A DNA stretch of 64,000 nt from Prolixibacteraceae bacterium (GCA_019459485.1 JAIBEZ010000056.1:28964-92963); one strand, 5' to 3'. Counted from the first letter of the stretch, positions 44,884-53,790 are shown. Notes: generated by a model not told the origin, from the sequence alone. Translations and numbers: made by a program.

Positions 44884-45672
44884 ATGGCGAAAAATTCAGA
44901 ATCAGGCCATGCAAAAAATGTGGCCAACTTTAGCAGTTTAATTTCAGTTATTAAGGGTTTTGGCGCGGTTTACAACCCGTCGAACCAGTCGGTTACAGTG
45001 GAAAATCTGGAAGCGCTGGCGCAAAATGCCACCAATTCGCTGAGCCTGGTAAACGGCGTATTGGGTAGTAACAGTATCGCAATCGCTGCCCGAAAAGAAG
45101 CAATTAAACCATTGAGCAAATTATCAACCCGCATTCTCAATTCCCTTCGTTCAAGCGATGTTACCAAACAGATTGTGGATTCAGCACAATCATTGGTTCG
45201 CAAAATTCAGGGACAAAGGGCAACAAAAAAGTTAACAGCCGAACAAAAGGAGGCATTAAAGGCCGAGGGGATTGTTAAAAAAGAAGTGTCATCGTCGCAA
45301 ATGAGCATTGATAGCCGCATTGAAAGTTTCGACAAACTGATCCAGTTTGTATCCGGGATTCCGCAATATGCACCCAATGAAATTGAATTACAGGTAAGCA
45401 CGCTGACAAATTATAACAATACACTAAAAACAGTCAACAACGATGCACGTGAAGCTGACACTGAATTAAACAATACACGTATAGCGCGGAACGAAATTCT
45501 TTATACGGAAACTACAGGTTTGGTTGATGTTGCCACCGCCGCAAAAATGTACATTAAATCGCTTTTTGGCGCCTCCAGCCCTAAGTACAAACAAGTTTCA
45601 GGATTAAGATTCAAAGTTATTACAAATAATAAAATTTCCAATGATGTATTTATAGCCAATCAGGCTACGTAA
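44884..45672 (+). CDS. Unknown conserved-looking helical protein
   Basis: 262-aa protein not recognised by function. The ATG at 44884 (MAKNSESGHAKNVANFSSLI) is chosen because the 35 codons upstream are unlike coding sequence. It is mostly helical: NLEALAQNATNSLSLVNGVL, a Lys/Gln-rich segment near residues 115-140, and a Tyr-Asn-rich stretch (TLTNYNNTLKTV). The C-terminus is MYIKSLFGASSPKYKQVSGL. There is no signal peptide, membrane segment or catalytic motif. It is followed by a good terminator and lies between the epimerase remnant and the repeat region. Confidence 0.7.
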   Translation: MAKNSESGHAKNVANFSSLISVIKGFGAVYNPSNQSVTVENLEALAQNATNSLSLVNGVLGSNSIAIAARKEAIKPLSKLSTRILNSLRSSDVTKQIVDSAQSLVRKIQGQRATKKLTAEQKEALKAEGIVKKEVSSSQMSIDSRIESFDKLIQFVSGIPQYAPNEIELQVSTLTNYNNTLKTVNNDAREADTELNNTRIARNEILYTETTGLVDVATAAKMYIKSLFGASSPKYKQVSGLRFKVITNNKISNDVFIANQAT

Positions 45673-45684
45673 AAATAATCTGAT

Positions 45685-45719
45685 CATCAGTCCGGAAAAA
45701 TCCGGGCTGATGTTTATTT
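45685..45719 (+). terminator. Terminator after the unknown gene
   Basis: CATCAGTCCGGA (45685-45696) pairs with TCCGGGCTGATG (45701-45712) around AAAA, with one G-T pair; a T-rich tail follows. Confidence 0.8.
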
Positions 45720-45771
45720 TTGATGTTCAGAGAGTCTGTTTTTTCAATCCCCACTTTATTTTCTTCCTACT

Positions 45772-45960
45772 GCATTTATACTTTTGCGTACTGCATTTTA
45801 CTTTTTCGCATCTGCCAGTTTAAATTACCCGACTGCCATTTATTTTTTTGCTTCTGCCAGTATAAAACAGCGAGCTGCCATTTATTTTTTTGCTCCTGCA
45901 AGTTTCAGGCAACGAACTGCCATTTATTTTTTTGCGTCTGCAAGTATCAAACAGCGAGCT
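45772..45960. repeat. 42-bp tandem repeat, four copies plus a half copy
   Basis: Units at 45793-45834, 45835-45876, 45877-45918 and 45919-45960 share the form GCCATTTATTTTTTTGC-nTCTGCmAGT-variable-CGAnCT. A 21-nt partial unit lies at 45772-45792. The last three copies are nearly identical in their first 17 nt and diverge mildly in the middle. There are no spacers, so it is not a CRISPR. Length 42 keeps frames open; no start or ribosome site supports translation. Confidence 0.8.
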
Positions 45961-46101
45961 GCTGATACAATGGAAGGTAGTTTATTTTACTTTATTTCGG
46001 GTTGGAAGTTATTTTCAATGGGTTCTTTGACGATTTGTATGGATAAATATTTTTGGGCTCCAGAGCAGATTAATAAGGTTAGGTTTGCAGGGTACTATAT
46101 G

Positions 46102-46219
46102 TTCTACTAAGGTTTAAAAACAAGGATAAGGTTTTTTTGAATTAAACCGTCTATCAAACAAGCAATTAGTCAACAAATCATTCTTGAAACCTTATTTTCT
46201 AACTCTAACCTTAGTAGAA
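46102..46219. repeat. 118-bp symmetric inverted repeat, MITE-like
   Basis: TTCTACTAAGGTT (46102-46114) is matched perfectly in inverse by AACCTTAGTAGAA (46207-46219). A second pair, GATAAGGTTT (46125-46134) and AAACCTTATT (46187-46196; one mismatch), lies exactly 10 nt inside each first arm. The arms enclose a 52-nt centre with no reading frame. The symmetry resembles a small non-autonomous element, but no clear target duplication is seen. Confidence 0.65.
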
Positions 46220-46313
46220 ATAATCAACATAAAAACAAAACCTTATTACCTTATTTAAAAGCCAAAACCAATAGGTTTATTTACAATTACCTGATAATAC
46301 CCACATTATCCCG

Positions 46314-47246
46314 TTATCGTTCTTTTAATGTTTCAATGGTTTGCCTGACCGCTTCTTTGTTGGTAGTTGGTGTAAACTTAAACCTGTTTATAAATTTGGT
46401 AGAATCGAAATTGTACGGTCGGTCAAACTGATACATCATTTCCGACATCTCTCTTAAAATAGGCACAAATACTCCCAGAAGCTGGAGGCTCCAGCGAGGC
46501 AAAACCCGAACCTTGTTGGATGCCTGCATTTCACCGGCAAATAATTTTACCCATTCTCTGCCGGTAAGTGAGTTCATGTCAACCGGTAAATTCCATATTT
46601 GGTTATAAGCGTCGGGTGTATTGCCAAGTATGGCTGTGGCTTCGGCTAAATCGGGCGTGTAACCCATTGTATGAACAACATCGGCATTGCCAAACCATTG
46701 TGCAGTTTTACCTTTCGACAGGTTGTCGTACACGAGGTTCATTAACAAACTATTTTGCTTTTTTATCGGCCCAAAGAAATCAGGCGCCCTGGCAATAATG
46801 GCTTGCAGTTTCCCTTTTTCAATTTGTTCAAGTATGATTCTGTCAACCTCTACCCGAACCTCCCCTTTTTTACTTGTCGGACTATCGGGCGATTCCTCTG
46901 TGATGTGGTTCACATGTGGCGCTCCAATCGCATACATGTTATCGAAGAAAACCAACTTACTGTTGTTCCGGATACAGGCTTCAACAACATTTTTAATAAA
47001 TGCAGGCCATTTTTCCCGCCATACTTTTATGCTGTACTCAAATCCAACGGTGACATAACAAATATCACTTCCTTCAATGGCTTTAGCGATTTGAGCGGCG
47101 TCGGAAAAATCAGCTGAAAACAAAATATCACTTTCATTTACTTTTTTCGGATTTCTGCTCACCAATTTAATGTCGTTCGTAAACTGCGTGAGGGCTTTGG
47201 CTAAATCGGTCCCAATGGCGCCTCCTGATCCTAAAATTGTTTGCAT
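46314..47246 (-). CDS. NAD(P)-binding SDR-type epimerase/dehydratase-like protein
   Basis: 310-aa atypical short-chain dehydrogenase. The Rossmann start is ILGSGGAIGTDLAKAL with the Gly-rich loop near residues 6-12. VFFDNMYAIGAP and IIARAPDFFGP are typical of extended/atypical SDR enzymes; NmrA-like binding is an alternative. The C-terminus is EMMYQFDRPYNFDSTKFI, the part echoed in the fragment at 44653. The substrate is unknown. No obvious operon partner; the upstream flank 47247-47380 shows nothing. Confidence 0.82.
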   Translation of the reverse strand: MQTILGSGGAIGTDLAKALTQFTNDIKLVSRNPKKVNESDILFSADFSDAAQIAKAIEGSDICYVTVGFEYSIKVWREKWPAFIKNVVEACIRNNSKLVFFDNMYAIGAPHVNHITEESPDSPTSKKGEVRVEVDRIILEQIEKGKLQAIIARAPDFFGPIKKQNSLLMNLVYDNLSKGKTAQWFGNADVVHTMGYTPDLAEATAILGNTPDAYNQIWNLPVDMNSLTGREWVKLFAGEMQASNKVRVLPRWSLQLLGVFVPILREMSEMMYQFDRPYNFDSTKFINRFKFTPTTNKEAVRQTIETLKER

Positions 47247-47380
47247 GGTATTTTTTTTAATTCATGATGCGAAGCGTTTTTAGATAAGCCACGAAAGCGG
47301 CGGAACGGGAACTTTTATCCATCATTCCACCGCTTTCGGGTGATAATTGACCACTGGGACTGATCACTGACCTCTTCGTT

Positions 47381-47905
47381 TTATTTTGGTCCAATTAATT
47401 CAATAAAAGTTCCATCAGGATCCTGCACCAACACAAACTGACGGGCTTCGTCGAGCATGGCAGGTGTTTTCCCAAGCATTTTCACATCGTGCTTTTTGAT
47501 GCGTTCCAGAAGAGGGTTCATCGACTTGACAAAGATTGTGATGTACTGCACACCGGTATCATCGGGCACGTAAGTTTGTTTCGGATGTGTTGCCTTTTTG
47601 CCAAACGACATCAGCTTCCATTCCGGGGCATTCTCGCTGTTTTCAAGTTTCAGCACTTTTACATCAAAGCTGTTGCCGCTGCTCAGACCCAATTCTTTGG
47701 CCTTGGTTGCATCCACTCCAAATTCGCCGGTTTTCACCATCCCGATTACATTCAGGTAAAAGTCAAGTGCTTTGTCGAGGTCTTCAACAACTACGCCCAC
47801 TGACATGCCCGATTTGGCAAAATCATCGGGAGGCTGAACTGTATATGAAGGCAATACTACCATCAAAACAGCTAGTAAAACAAAGGATTTTAAAAAGTTC
47901 TTCAT
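47381..47905 (-). CDS. Secreted VOC-family (glyoxalase-like) protein
   Basis: 174-aa protein from the ATG at 47905, which gives a signal peptide (MKNFLKSFVLLAVLMVVLPS). A longer frame to 47950 overlaps the SGNH gene and is rejected. The VOC fold spans GMSVGVVVEDLDKALDFYLNV and the closing QFVLVQDPDGTFIELIG, with metal-ligand-like His/Glu positions only partly evident. Function is likely binding or conversion of a small molecule in the periplasm. It is the third gene of a run of minus-strand genes (kinase, SGNH, VOC). Confidence 0.78.
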   Translation of the reverse strand: MKNFLKSFVLLAVLMVVLPSYTVQPPDDFAKSGMSVGVVVEDLDKALDFYLNVIGMVKTGEFGVDATKAKELGLSSGNSFDVKVLKLENSENAPEWKLMSFGKKATHPKQTYVPDDTGVQYITIFVKSMNPLLERIKKHDVKMLGKTPAMLDEARQFVLVQDPDGTFIELIGPK

Positions 47906-47928
47906 GATTTTTGGTCTATGCTGTTGAT

Positions 47929-48693
47929 TTAACTCACCGCTTTTTTCCATGCTTCGGCCATTAATGCAGCTCCGGCCATCGAAGGGTGTACACCATCTGC
48001 AGTCCAGTATTTGCCTGGAGCATGTTTCTTCGCTTCCTCGAAAATGGAATGATAAGGAATAAAGACAGCATTAAACTCTGTGGCCAGTTTTCTGGATGAA
48101 TTACGGTAATCATTGAATTCAGGAAACCATTTTTCGTCAACCGCCGAACATCCCAAAACGGCAAAAGGCTCACAAATAACTAATTTCACGTCAGGAAGCA
48201 TCTTTTTGGTCACCGTTAAAAGCTGTCGCAAATCGGTTTCGTATGTTTCAACGGTTCCGTTGTATTTGCCATTCAGCTTGTGCCAGATATCGTTTACACC
48301 AATCAGAATACTCAGCAAATTCGGGCGCAAATCAAAACAATCCTTCTGCCAGCGATCGGCCAGTTGAAAAACCTTGTTGCCACTGATACCCCGATTGTAA
48401 ATTGAAAGTTCTTTAGTAGCGTGTTCGTTTAAAATTGCAGAAGCAGCCAAAAAAGCATATCCGGAGCCAAATGATCCAGGCGAATTGGCCAGTTGTTTCT
48501 CCTTTTCACGTCCTGCATCGGTAATCGAATCTCCCTGAAAAAGAATCACATCACCTTTATTCAGTGAAGATAAAAGACCTTTTGATTTTTTTGAAGAAGA
48601 TGGCATTGATGCCGAAAGTATTGCTGGAATTGCTGCCAATCCAACAGTTCCGGAAGCAGCATTCCAGAGAAAATTGCGACGGTTAATGTTCAT
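47929..48693 (-). CDS. Secreted SGNH/GDSL hydrolase with Tat-type signal
   Basis: 254-aa esterase-like hydrolase. The N-terminus MNINRRNFLWNAASG contains the twin-arginine motif, so it is probably exported folded. Catalytic blocks: GDSITDAG (Ser), GNK (Gly block), IGVNDIWH (Asn), and the C-terminal DGVHPSMAGAALMAE with Asp and His. Related enzymes deacetylate sugars or polysaccharides. It overlaps the P-loop gene by 11 nt and the VOC gene follows 23 nt later, so the three may be co-transcribed. Confidence 0.88.
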   Translation of the reverse strand: MNINRRNFLWNAASGTVGLAAIPAILSASMPSSSKKSKGLLSSLNKGDVILFQGDSITDAGREKEKQLANSPGSFGSGYAFLAASAILNEHATKELSIYNRGISGNKVFQLADRWQKDCFDLRPNLLSILIGVNDIWHKLNGKYNGTVETYETDLRQLLTVTKKMLPDVKLVICEPFAVLGCSAVDEKWFPEFNDYRNSSRKLATEFNAVFIPYHSIFEEAKKHAPGKYWTADGVHPSMAGAALMAEAWKKAVS

Positions 48694-49243
48694 GATACGA
48701 TAGATTTTTAATGGTTTTAAGCATAAAAGTTACACGTTCGGTAACCGGAATTAAAGGTAATTCAATAATTTGATAATTCAAGGTCGAATAGGTTTCTAAA
48801 ATTGACTGATGAATCCGGATGGCCTCATCGTAAGATTCAGAACGGATGGAATCGTTGACAAATATTTCGCGCCAGGGCGGAGTAACAAAAACCTGCGGCG
48901 CATAGCGATATTGTTCTGTGCTCTGTTTTAATATTTCAGGTATTCCAAATCCTTTGTGTCGTGCAAAAGCCAGTTGATCGGGTATCCCACGGTCGGCAAA
49001 GGCAGTTGTTTTATCAGGAACAGAATCATAAAAATATTTTCTCAACCTTAATATTTCTTCCTGAAAGAGTTTTGGATTTTTCCATGGCAACATATCACCA
49101 CCAATTTTCTGCTGATGTTCAATTAACTCGCGGGCAAATTCTTCGGAACACAGATATCCTGACCGCCTAAGTTCATCAATCAACTCCGTCTTGCCAAACC
49201 CGGGACCACCTGTAACAACAAATATATTTTTCACTTTACTCAC
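48683..49243 (-). CDS. AAA/P-loop NTPase, kinase-like
   Basis: 186-aa P-loop NTPase of the AAA_28-like group. Walker A is VVTGGPGFGKTELI, and TAFADRGIPDQLAF is a lid or DRG-like segment seen in small-molecule kinases. It starts with GTG at 49243; no ATG fits in frame just upstream. Substrate unknown. It overlaps the start of the SGNH gene by 11 nt. Confidence 0.75.
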   Translation of the reverse strand: MSKVKNIFVVTGGPGFGKTELIDELRRSGYLCSEEFARELIEHQQKIGGDMLPWKNPKLFQEEILRLRKYFYDSVPDKTTAFADRGIPDQLAFARHKGFGIPEILKQSTEQYRYAPQVFVTPPWREIFVNDSIRSESYDEAIRIHQSILETYSTLNYQIIELPLIPVTERVTFMLKTIKNLSYHEH

Positions 49244-49406
49244 ATTTTCAGCAAAAACCCTTAAAACTAACCATTATACCGGCGATCTGTTTCCATTCTA
49301 CCAGTATTTATTAAATAATCATTAACAATAGAATCTCCAGATATTGATATTCAATACCTTAACACAACTAACATCTCATTAAAAAAGAACAAATGAAATA
49401 AAAATA

Positions 49407-49414
49407 TACATTTG
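49407..49414 (+). promoter_or_regulatory. -7 box of uxaB with adjacent 5'-UTR hairpin
   Basis: TACATTTG matches TAnnTTTG; RNA would start near 49420. Directly at the RNA start, CCGTGT (49424-49429) pairs with ACACGG (49434-49439) around the tetraloop GCGA, a GNRA loop. No -33 TTTG is seen. Confidence 0.4.
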
Positions 49415-49461
49415 CGGCACGAACCGTGTGCGAACACGGAAAACATTCAAACTTTACAAAA

Positions 49462-50940
49462 ATGGAATTAAACAGACAAACAGCACCCGAAACAGTCATT
49501 TATCCAACCCGTATCCTTCAATTTGGTGAAGGAAATTTCCTACGCGCTTTTACCGACTGGATTGTGAACAAGATGAACAAGGAAATCGGGTTTAACTCCG
49601 GAGTAGATGTGGTTCAACCGCTTCCACAAGGTATGGCCAATATGCTGAACGACCAGGACGGATTGTATCATGTTTACCTGAAAGGAATTAAAAACGGCCA
49701 GCCGGTAAAGGAATACTCGCTGATTGACTGTATCAACATTGGCATAAATCCTTATACTGAATTTGAAAAATACCAACAGTCATACCTGAATCCGGAACTT
49801 CGCTTTGTTTTTTCCAATACAACTGAAGCCGGAATCGCAATGGACGAAACTGATACATTGGAAATGCAGCCACAAAACTCTTTTCCGGCGAAAGTTGCTG
49901 CTTTGCTTTACAACCGATACAAAACTTTTAACGGAGCTGCTGATAAAGGATTGATCTTTTTTGCCTGCGAACTGATTGACAAAAATGGCGACACGCTGAA
50001 AAAATACGTGCTTCAACATGCCAAAAACTGGAACCTCGGAGATGATTTCATCAATTGGGTAAACCAGTCATGCGCATTCTGCAACACACTTGTTGACCGC
50101 ATTGTGCCCGGTTTTCCGAAAGACGAAATTGTTGAAATTCAGAAAGAACTCGGATACAAAGACAATCTGGTTGTTGTTGGCGAATATTTTCATTTCTGGG
50201 TTATTGAAGGGCCTGAATGGGTTCAGAAAGAATTTCCGGCAGAAAAAGCCGGTCTGGATGTAAAATTCGTAAAAGACATGACCCGTTACCGCGAACAAAA
50301 AGTTGCAGTTTTGAATGGCTGCCATACAGGAAGTTACGCGGTATCTTACCTCAGCGGACTGGAAACTGTGCGCGAAGGATTTGAGAACCTCGAAGTTGGC
50401 AATTTCATGAAAGAACTTGTTTACGACGAAGTTTTGCCTGCATTGGAAGGAACAGAAAAAGAACTGACTTCGTTTGCCAACAAAATTCTGGAACGTTTTC
50501 GCAACCCATACATTCGTCACCTTTGGCAGAGTATCGCGCTGAATGCCATGTCGAAATGGGAAACCCGTAACCTGCCGACACTGCTAAATTATTACGAAGC
50601 AAATCAGATGCTTCCACAAAAGCTTGTATTTTCGCTGGCTGCCATGATTGCCTATTTCAAAGGCGAAGCAAACGGGGTAAGCTATCAGGTTCAGGACGAT
50701 CAATGGATTCTGGATTTTTACAAGGAAGCATGGGCAGAGTGCGATGGGCGTCCGATTTCTATCCAGAAACTTGTTCAGAAAGTATTAAAACTTGAAAAAG
50801 TGTGGAAACAAGATTTGAATGAAGTTCCGAACCTCACCATTTCAGTAACCTGTTATTTATTTCTGATTGAGCAGGTTGGAATGAAAAAAGCGGTAAAAGC
50901 CGTGTTGAGCGAAAATAACCCGTTGATGAAGATTGGGTAA
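49462..50940 (+). CDS. uxaB: Tagaturonate reductase (altronate oxidoreductase)
   Basis: 492-aa mannitol-dehydrogenase-family enzyme from the ATG at 49462. The N-terminus ILQFGEGNFLRAFTDWIV is the NAD-binding start typical of UxaB. The active-site region is AVLNGCHTGSYAVSYLSG (Lys-Asn-His type). It reduces D-tagaturonate to D-altronate with NADH in galacturonate breakdown. The altronate dehydratase gene follows 189 nt later and a GntR-type regulator lies opposite downstream, which supports the hexuronate pathway assignment. The leader contains a stable GNRA hairpin. Confidence 0.94.
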   Translation: MELNRQTAPETVIYPTRILQFGEGNFLRAFTDWIVNKMNKEIGFNSGVDVVQPLPQGMANMLNDQDGLYHVYLKGIKNGQPVKEYSLIDCINIGINPYTEFEKYQQSYLNPELRFVFSNTTEAGIAMDETDTLEMQPQNSFPAKVAALLYNRYKTFNGAADKGLIFFACELIDKNGDTLKKYVLQHAKNWNLGDDFINWVNQSCAFCNTLVDRIVPGFPKDEIVEIQKELGYKDNLVVVGEYFHFWVIEGPEWVQKEFPAEKAGLDVKFVKDMTRYREQKVAVLNGCHTGSYAVSYLSGLETVREGFENLEVGNFMKELVYDEVLPALEGTEKELTSFANKILERFRNPYIRHLWQSIALNAMSKWETRNLPTLLNYYEANQMLPQKLVFSLAAMIAYFKGEANGVSYQVQDDQWILDFYKEAWAECDGRPISIQKLVQKVLKLEKVWKQDLNEVPNLTISVTCYLFLIEQVGMKKAVKAVLSENNPLMKIG

Positions 50941-51120
50941 AAGTCGGGAGACCGAAGTCCGAAGACGGGAGACGGGGCGACTTGGTGAAGGGGTGAAGGG
51001 GTGAAAATGAGAAGATGAGAAAGTGAGAGAAAAAAATCAGCTCATTGTTAAACAACGACTTGAATACGCGAAAACAACTTTAAACTTTGGACTTTAAACT
51101 TTGGACTTTAAACTTTAAAC
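50941..51120. repeat. Purine-rich and heptamer arrays between uxaB and uxaA
   Basis: 50941-51030 holds purine-rich word repeats (GGGAGAC, GTCCGAAGAC, GGTGAAGG x2-3). 51076-51120 is a heptamer array, with TTTAAACTTTGGAC repeated. No promoter or attenuator stem is evident, though the arrays could be transcribed. Confidence 0.5.
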
Positions 51121-51129
51121 AGAAAAAAA

Positions 51130-52617
51130 ATGTCAAAATTCATAACGATCAATCCGACCGACAACGTGGCGGTGTGCCTTGAAGCAGGTCAAAAAGGCGA
51201 AACTGTAGTAATTGACGGTTGCGAAATTATTCTTCTGGAAGAAATTCCGGTTGGACACAAAGTCGCGCTCGAAACCATTGCAAACGGGAAAGATGTCATT
51301 AAATATGGTGCGCCGATTGGTCATGCCACCGAGGAAATTAAAATCGGGGCGCACGTGCACGCGCACAACCTGAAAACCAATCTTTCCGGAACAATTACCT
51401 ATTCGTTTAACCAGAAACTGAACGAAATCAGGTATTCAAAACGCACTTTAACTTTCGACGGATACCGCCGAAGCAATGGAAATTCAGGAATACGGAACGA
51501 AATATGGGTGGTGCCAACAGTGGGTTGTGTAAACGGTCAGGCTCAGCAAATCATCAATCTTTTTCAGAAAGAAGTAAATCCTGAAAACATTGATGCCATT
51601 GAGGTTTTCAAGCACAATTACGGTTGCTCGCAATTGGGCGACGACCATTTGAATACGCAAAAAGCCTTGGCCGAAATCATCAATCACCCGAATGCCGGTG
51701 GCGTTTTGGTGCTCGGATTGGGCTGCGAGAACAATCAGATTTCGCAACTTAAAACCGTTATCGGCGATTATGATCCTGAACGGATTAAATTTTTGGTGGC
51801 TCAGGAAGTGGATGATGAAGTTGAAGCCGGAGTTGAAATTCTGAAAGAAATTTATGCTCAAATGAAAAACGATCGCCGCGAAGCCATTCCGCTTTCTGAA
51901 CTGAAAGTTGGGTTGAAATGTGGCGGATCGGATGGTTTTTCGGGAATTACAGCCAATCCGCTGGTGGGCGCATTCTCCGATTTTCTGATCGCACAGGGCG
52001 GAACCACTGTTCTGACAGAAGTTCCGGAAATGTTCGGCGCCGAAACATTGCTGATGGCACGTGCTAAAGACCGTGCGACTTTCGACAAAACTGTGAGCCT
52101 GATCAACGATTTCAAGGAATATTACATGCAGCACGATTTGCCGGTGTACGAAAATCCATCGCCGGGGAATAAACAGGGCGGCATTTCAACGCTCGAAGAC
52201 AAGTCGCTGGGCTGCACCCAAAAAGGCGGAACAGCCACTGTAATGGATGTGTTGAAATATGCAGAACCAATTAAAGTAAAAGGATTAAATTTATTGTCGG
52301 CTCCGGGAAATGATTTGGTTGCCTCATCAGCATTGGGTTTCAGCGGATGCCAGCTGGTACTTTTCACCACCGGAAGAGGAACTCCGTTTGGCAGTTTTGT
52401 ACCGACCATGAAAATTTCGACCAACTCGGCGCTGTTCAATAAAAAGAAAAACTGGATCGACTTCAATGCCGGACAGTTGCTCGAAGACAAAACGATGGAT
52501 CAGTTGCTCGAAGAATTTATTCAATTCGTCATCGAAGTTTCATCAGGCAAAAAACTACGGCACGAAGAAAGCGGTTTCAAGGAAATATCGATTTTCAAAA
52601 CCGGAGTGACGCTGTAA
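51130..52617 (+). CDS. uxaA: Altronate dehydratase
   Basis: 495-aa altronate dehydratase, which converts D-altronate to 2-keto-3-deoxygluconate. The N-terminal ~95 residues form the SAF domain (NPTDNVAVCLEAG, with the metal-binding His in AHVHAHNL). The catalytic domain begins near RSNGNSGIRNEIWVVPTVGC and contains LKCGGSDGFSGITANP and LFTTGRGTPFG. Cys residues support an Fe or Mn centre. It is co-directional with uxaB; spacing of 189 nt is filled with repeats. Confidence 0.95.
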   Translation: MSKFITINPTDNVAVCLEAGQKGETVVIDGCEIILLEEIPVGHKVALETIANGKDVIKYGAPIGHATEEIKIGAHVHAHNLKTNLSGTITYSFNQKLNEIRYSKRTLTFDGYRRSNGNSGIRNEIWVVPTVGCVNGQAQQIINLFQKEVNPENIDAIEVFKHNYGCSQLGDDHLNTQKALAEIINHPNAGGVLVLGLGCENNQISQLKTVIGDYDPERIKFLVAQEVDDEVEAGVEILKEIYAQMKNDRREAIPLSELKVGLKCGGSDGFSGITANPLVGAFSDFLIAQGGTTVLTEVPEMFGAETLLMARAKDRATFDKTVSLINDFKEYYMQHDLPVYENPSPGNKQGGISTLEDKSLGCTQKGGTATVMDVLKYAEPIKVKGLNLLSAPGNDLVASSALGFSGCQLVLFTTGRGTPFGSFVPTMKISTNSALFNKKKNWIDFNAGQLLEDKTMDQLLEEFIQFVIEVSSGKKLRHEESGFKEISIFKTGVTL

Positions 52618-52620
52618 GTA

Positions 52621-52643
52621 GTTTCAAGTTCCAGGTTCCAAGT
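52621..52643. repeat. Heptamer-like array after uxaA
   Basis: GTTTCAAGTTCCAGGTTCCAAG-like words follow directly on the uxaA stop. The following ~130 nt include GTCATT/GTTATT words and ACTGAGACTGAGACTGA, also seen in related form near 56870-57010. Confidence 0.42.
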
Positions 52644-52776
52644 GGATCTGCTGTCGTTAATGGTTGTTAGGTCATTGATGGTTATTTGTAGTCATTCAAA
52701 AGAATCCTAATCCCAACGACGTGAACTCAATGGACATCAATGCCCACTGAAAACTGAGACTGAGACTGAACACTTC

Positions 52777-53790
52777 CTACAGCGAATTCCTTCTTATAAA
52801 CTCAAACGGGCTTTTGATCTGTTCAAACTTCTGGGTGAGGATCATTTGGGCGGCAAGTTGCCCGATTTCTTCGTGGTTGGTCGAGATGGTGGTAATTCCG
52901 TCGCATAGAATTTCCTTTACCTGATTTTCGTTGTAAGCCACTACCCCGCAATCCTTTCCGAGTGTCCAGTTTTGCTGTTTAACTTTCCGGATAAAAGCAT
53001 ACAAATCGTCGTCAGAAACAATGATGTAGGCTTCTCCCTGTCGGATTTCGGTGTCTTCCATCCGGTCGATAATGGCAAACGGGAATCTGTGTACCTGGCA
53101 AAAAATCTGAAACCCGCGAACTATGTATGGCGGATAAAATTCTGTCTGAGGAAAAACGAGATTCAAACGGGTGTATTTTCGCAAAAGGTCGAGGCCACAA
53201 GTTAATGCAGATTGAATATCCTTGTCGTATTCCTGATAAACCACCGGATAATCTTTTAACTCGTCGAGAAAACGGTCGATGAACAATACCTTTTCGCGCG
53301 GGATCTTTTTGATTACTTTACTAATGTTGGCATTTTCGTTTCTGAGAGGCGGCAGGATGACAAAATAATCGTAGTTGTTCAGGTTATTGTCGATAATTGC
53401 TTCAAATTCGTCGGGATCGTAATTGTAAATAAAAACATCGACACTTGCCTTGACTCCCATTGTCTTTACAAATGAATAGTAAATACTTCTTTTGTAATTG
53501 CTTAGCTTATTGAAAATCAGGCAAATTTTCAGTTTCTTACTCACATTCACCTGATTGACGTAATATCCTTTTCCACGGACTGCCAGAAGAATCCCCTTTT
53601 TCTTCATGTAAACGTATGCCTTTTCAACGGTATCGCGCGACAGGAGCAGTTCTTCGCTCATTTCGTTGATGGATGGAATACGCTGTCCCTTCTTGAAAAT
53701 TCCAGCTTCAATATCCGACACAAACAGGTCAACAACTTGCCTGTACTTTGGTATTTCTGATTCAGAATCGATTTTAAGATTATTCAACAT
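52777..53790 (-). CDS. GntR-type regulator with sugar-binding-like C-domain
   Basis: 337-aa regulator. The N-terminal winged helix spans residues ~10-80 (KGQRIPSINEMSEELLLSRD, KGILLAVRGKGYYVN). The C-terminal ~230 residues have the periplasmic-binding-protein fold of LacI-like regulators (DYFVILPPLRNEN, VVYQEYDKD). This combination is common in Bacteroidota sugar regulators. Placed convergent to uxaA, it probably controls the uxaBA hexuronate genes; the operator is not identified. It is followed on its upstream side by a strong terminator at 53822. Confidence 0.87.
   Translation of the reverse strand: MLNNLKIDSESEIPKYRQVVDLFVSDIEAGIFKKGQRIPSINEMSEELLLSRDTVEKAYVYMKKKGILLAVRGKGYYVNQVNVSKKLKICLIFNKLSNYKRSIYYSFVKTMGVKASVDVFIYNYDPDEFEAIIDNNLNNYDYFVILPPLRNENANISKVIKKIPREKVLFIDRFLDELKDYPVVYQEYDKDIQSALTCGLDLLRKYTRLNLVFPQTEFYPPYIVRGFQIFCQVHRFPFAIIDRMEDTEIRQGEAYIIVSDDDLYAFIRKVKQQNWTLGKDCGVVAYNENQVKEILCDGITTISTNHEEIGQLAAQMILTQKFEQIKSPFEFIRRNSL

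Larger units (their letters stand above)
45673..46313. other. 641-nt repeat-rich intergenic region
   Basis: No gene is supported. It contains a terminator (45685-45719), a 42-bp tandem repeat (45772-45960), a 118-bp inverted repeat (46102-46219), and several AAGGTT/AACCTT words between 46069 and 46250. Frames open across the tandem repeat because the unit length is a multiple of three. Confidence 0.65.

Noticed and set aside
45772..45960. CRISPR array
   Set aside because: Units are contiguous with no spacers, and no cas genes are present.
45784..46110. Open frame of 14-residue repeats across the tandem repeat
   Set aside because: It exists because the 42-bp unit is a multiple of three; a second frame is open too, there is no start signal, and the peptide is low-complexity.
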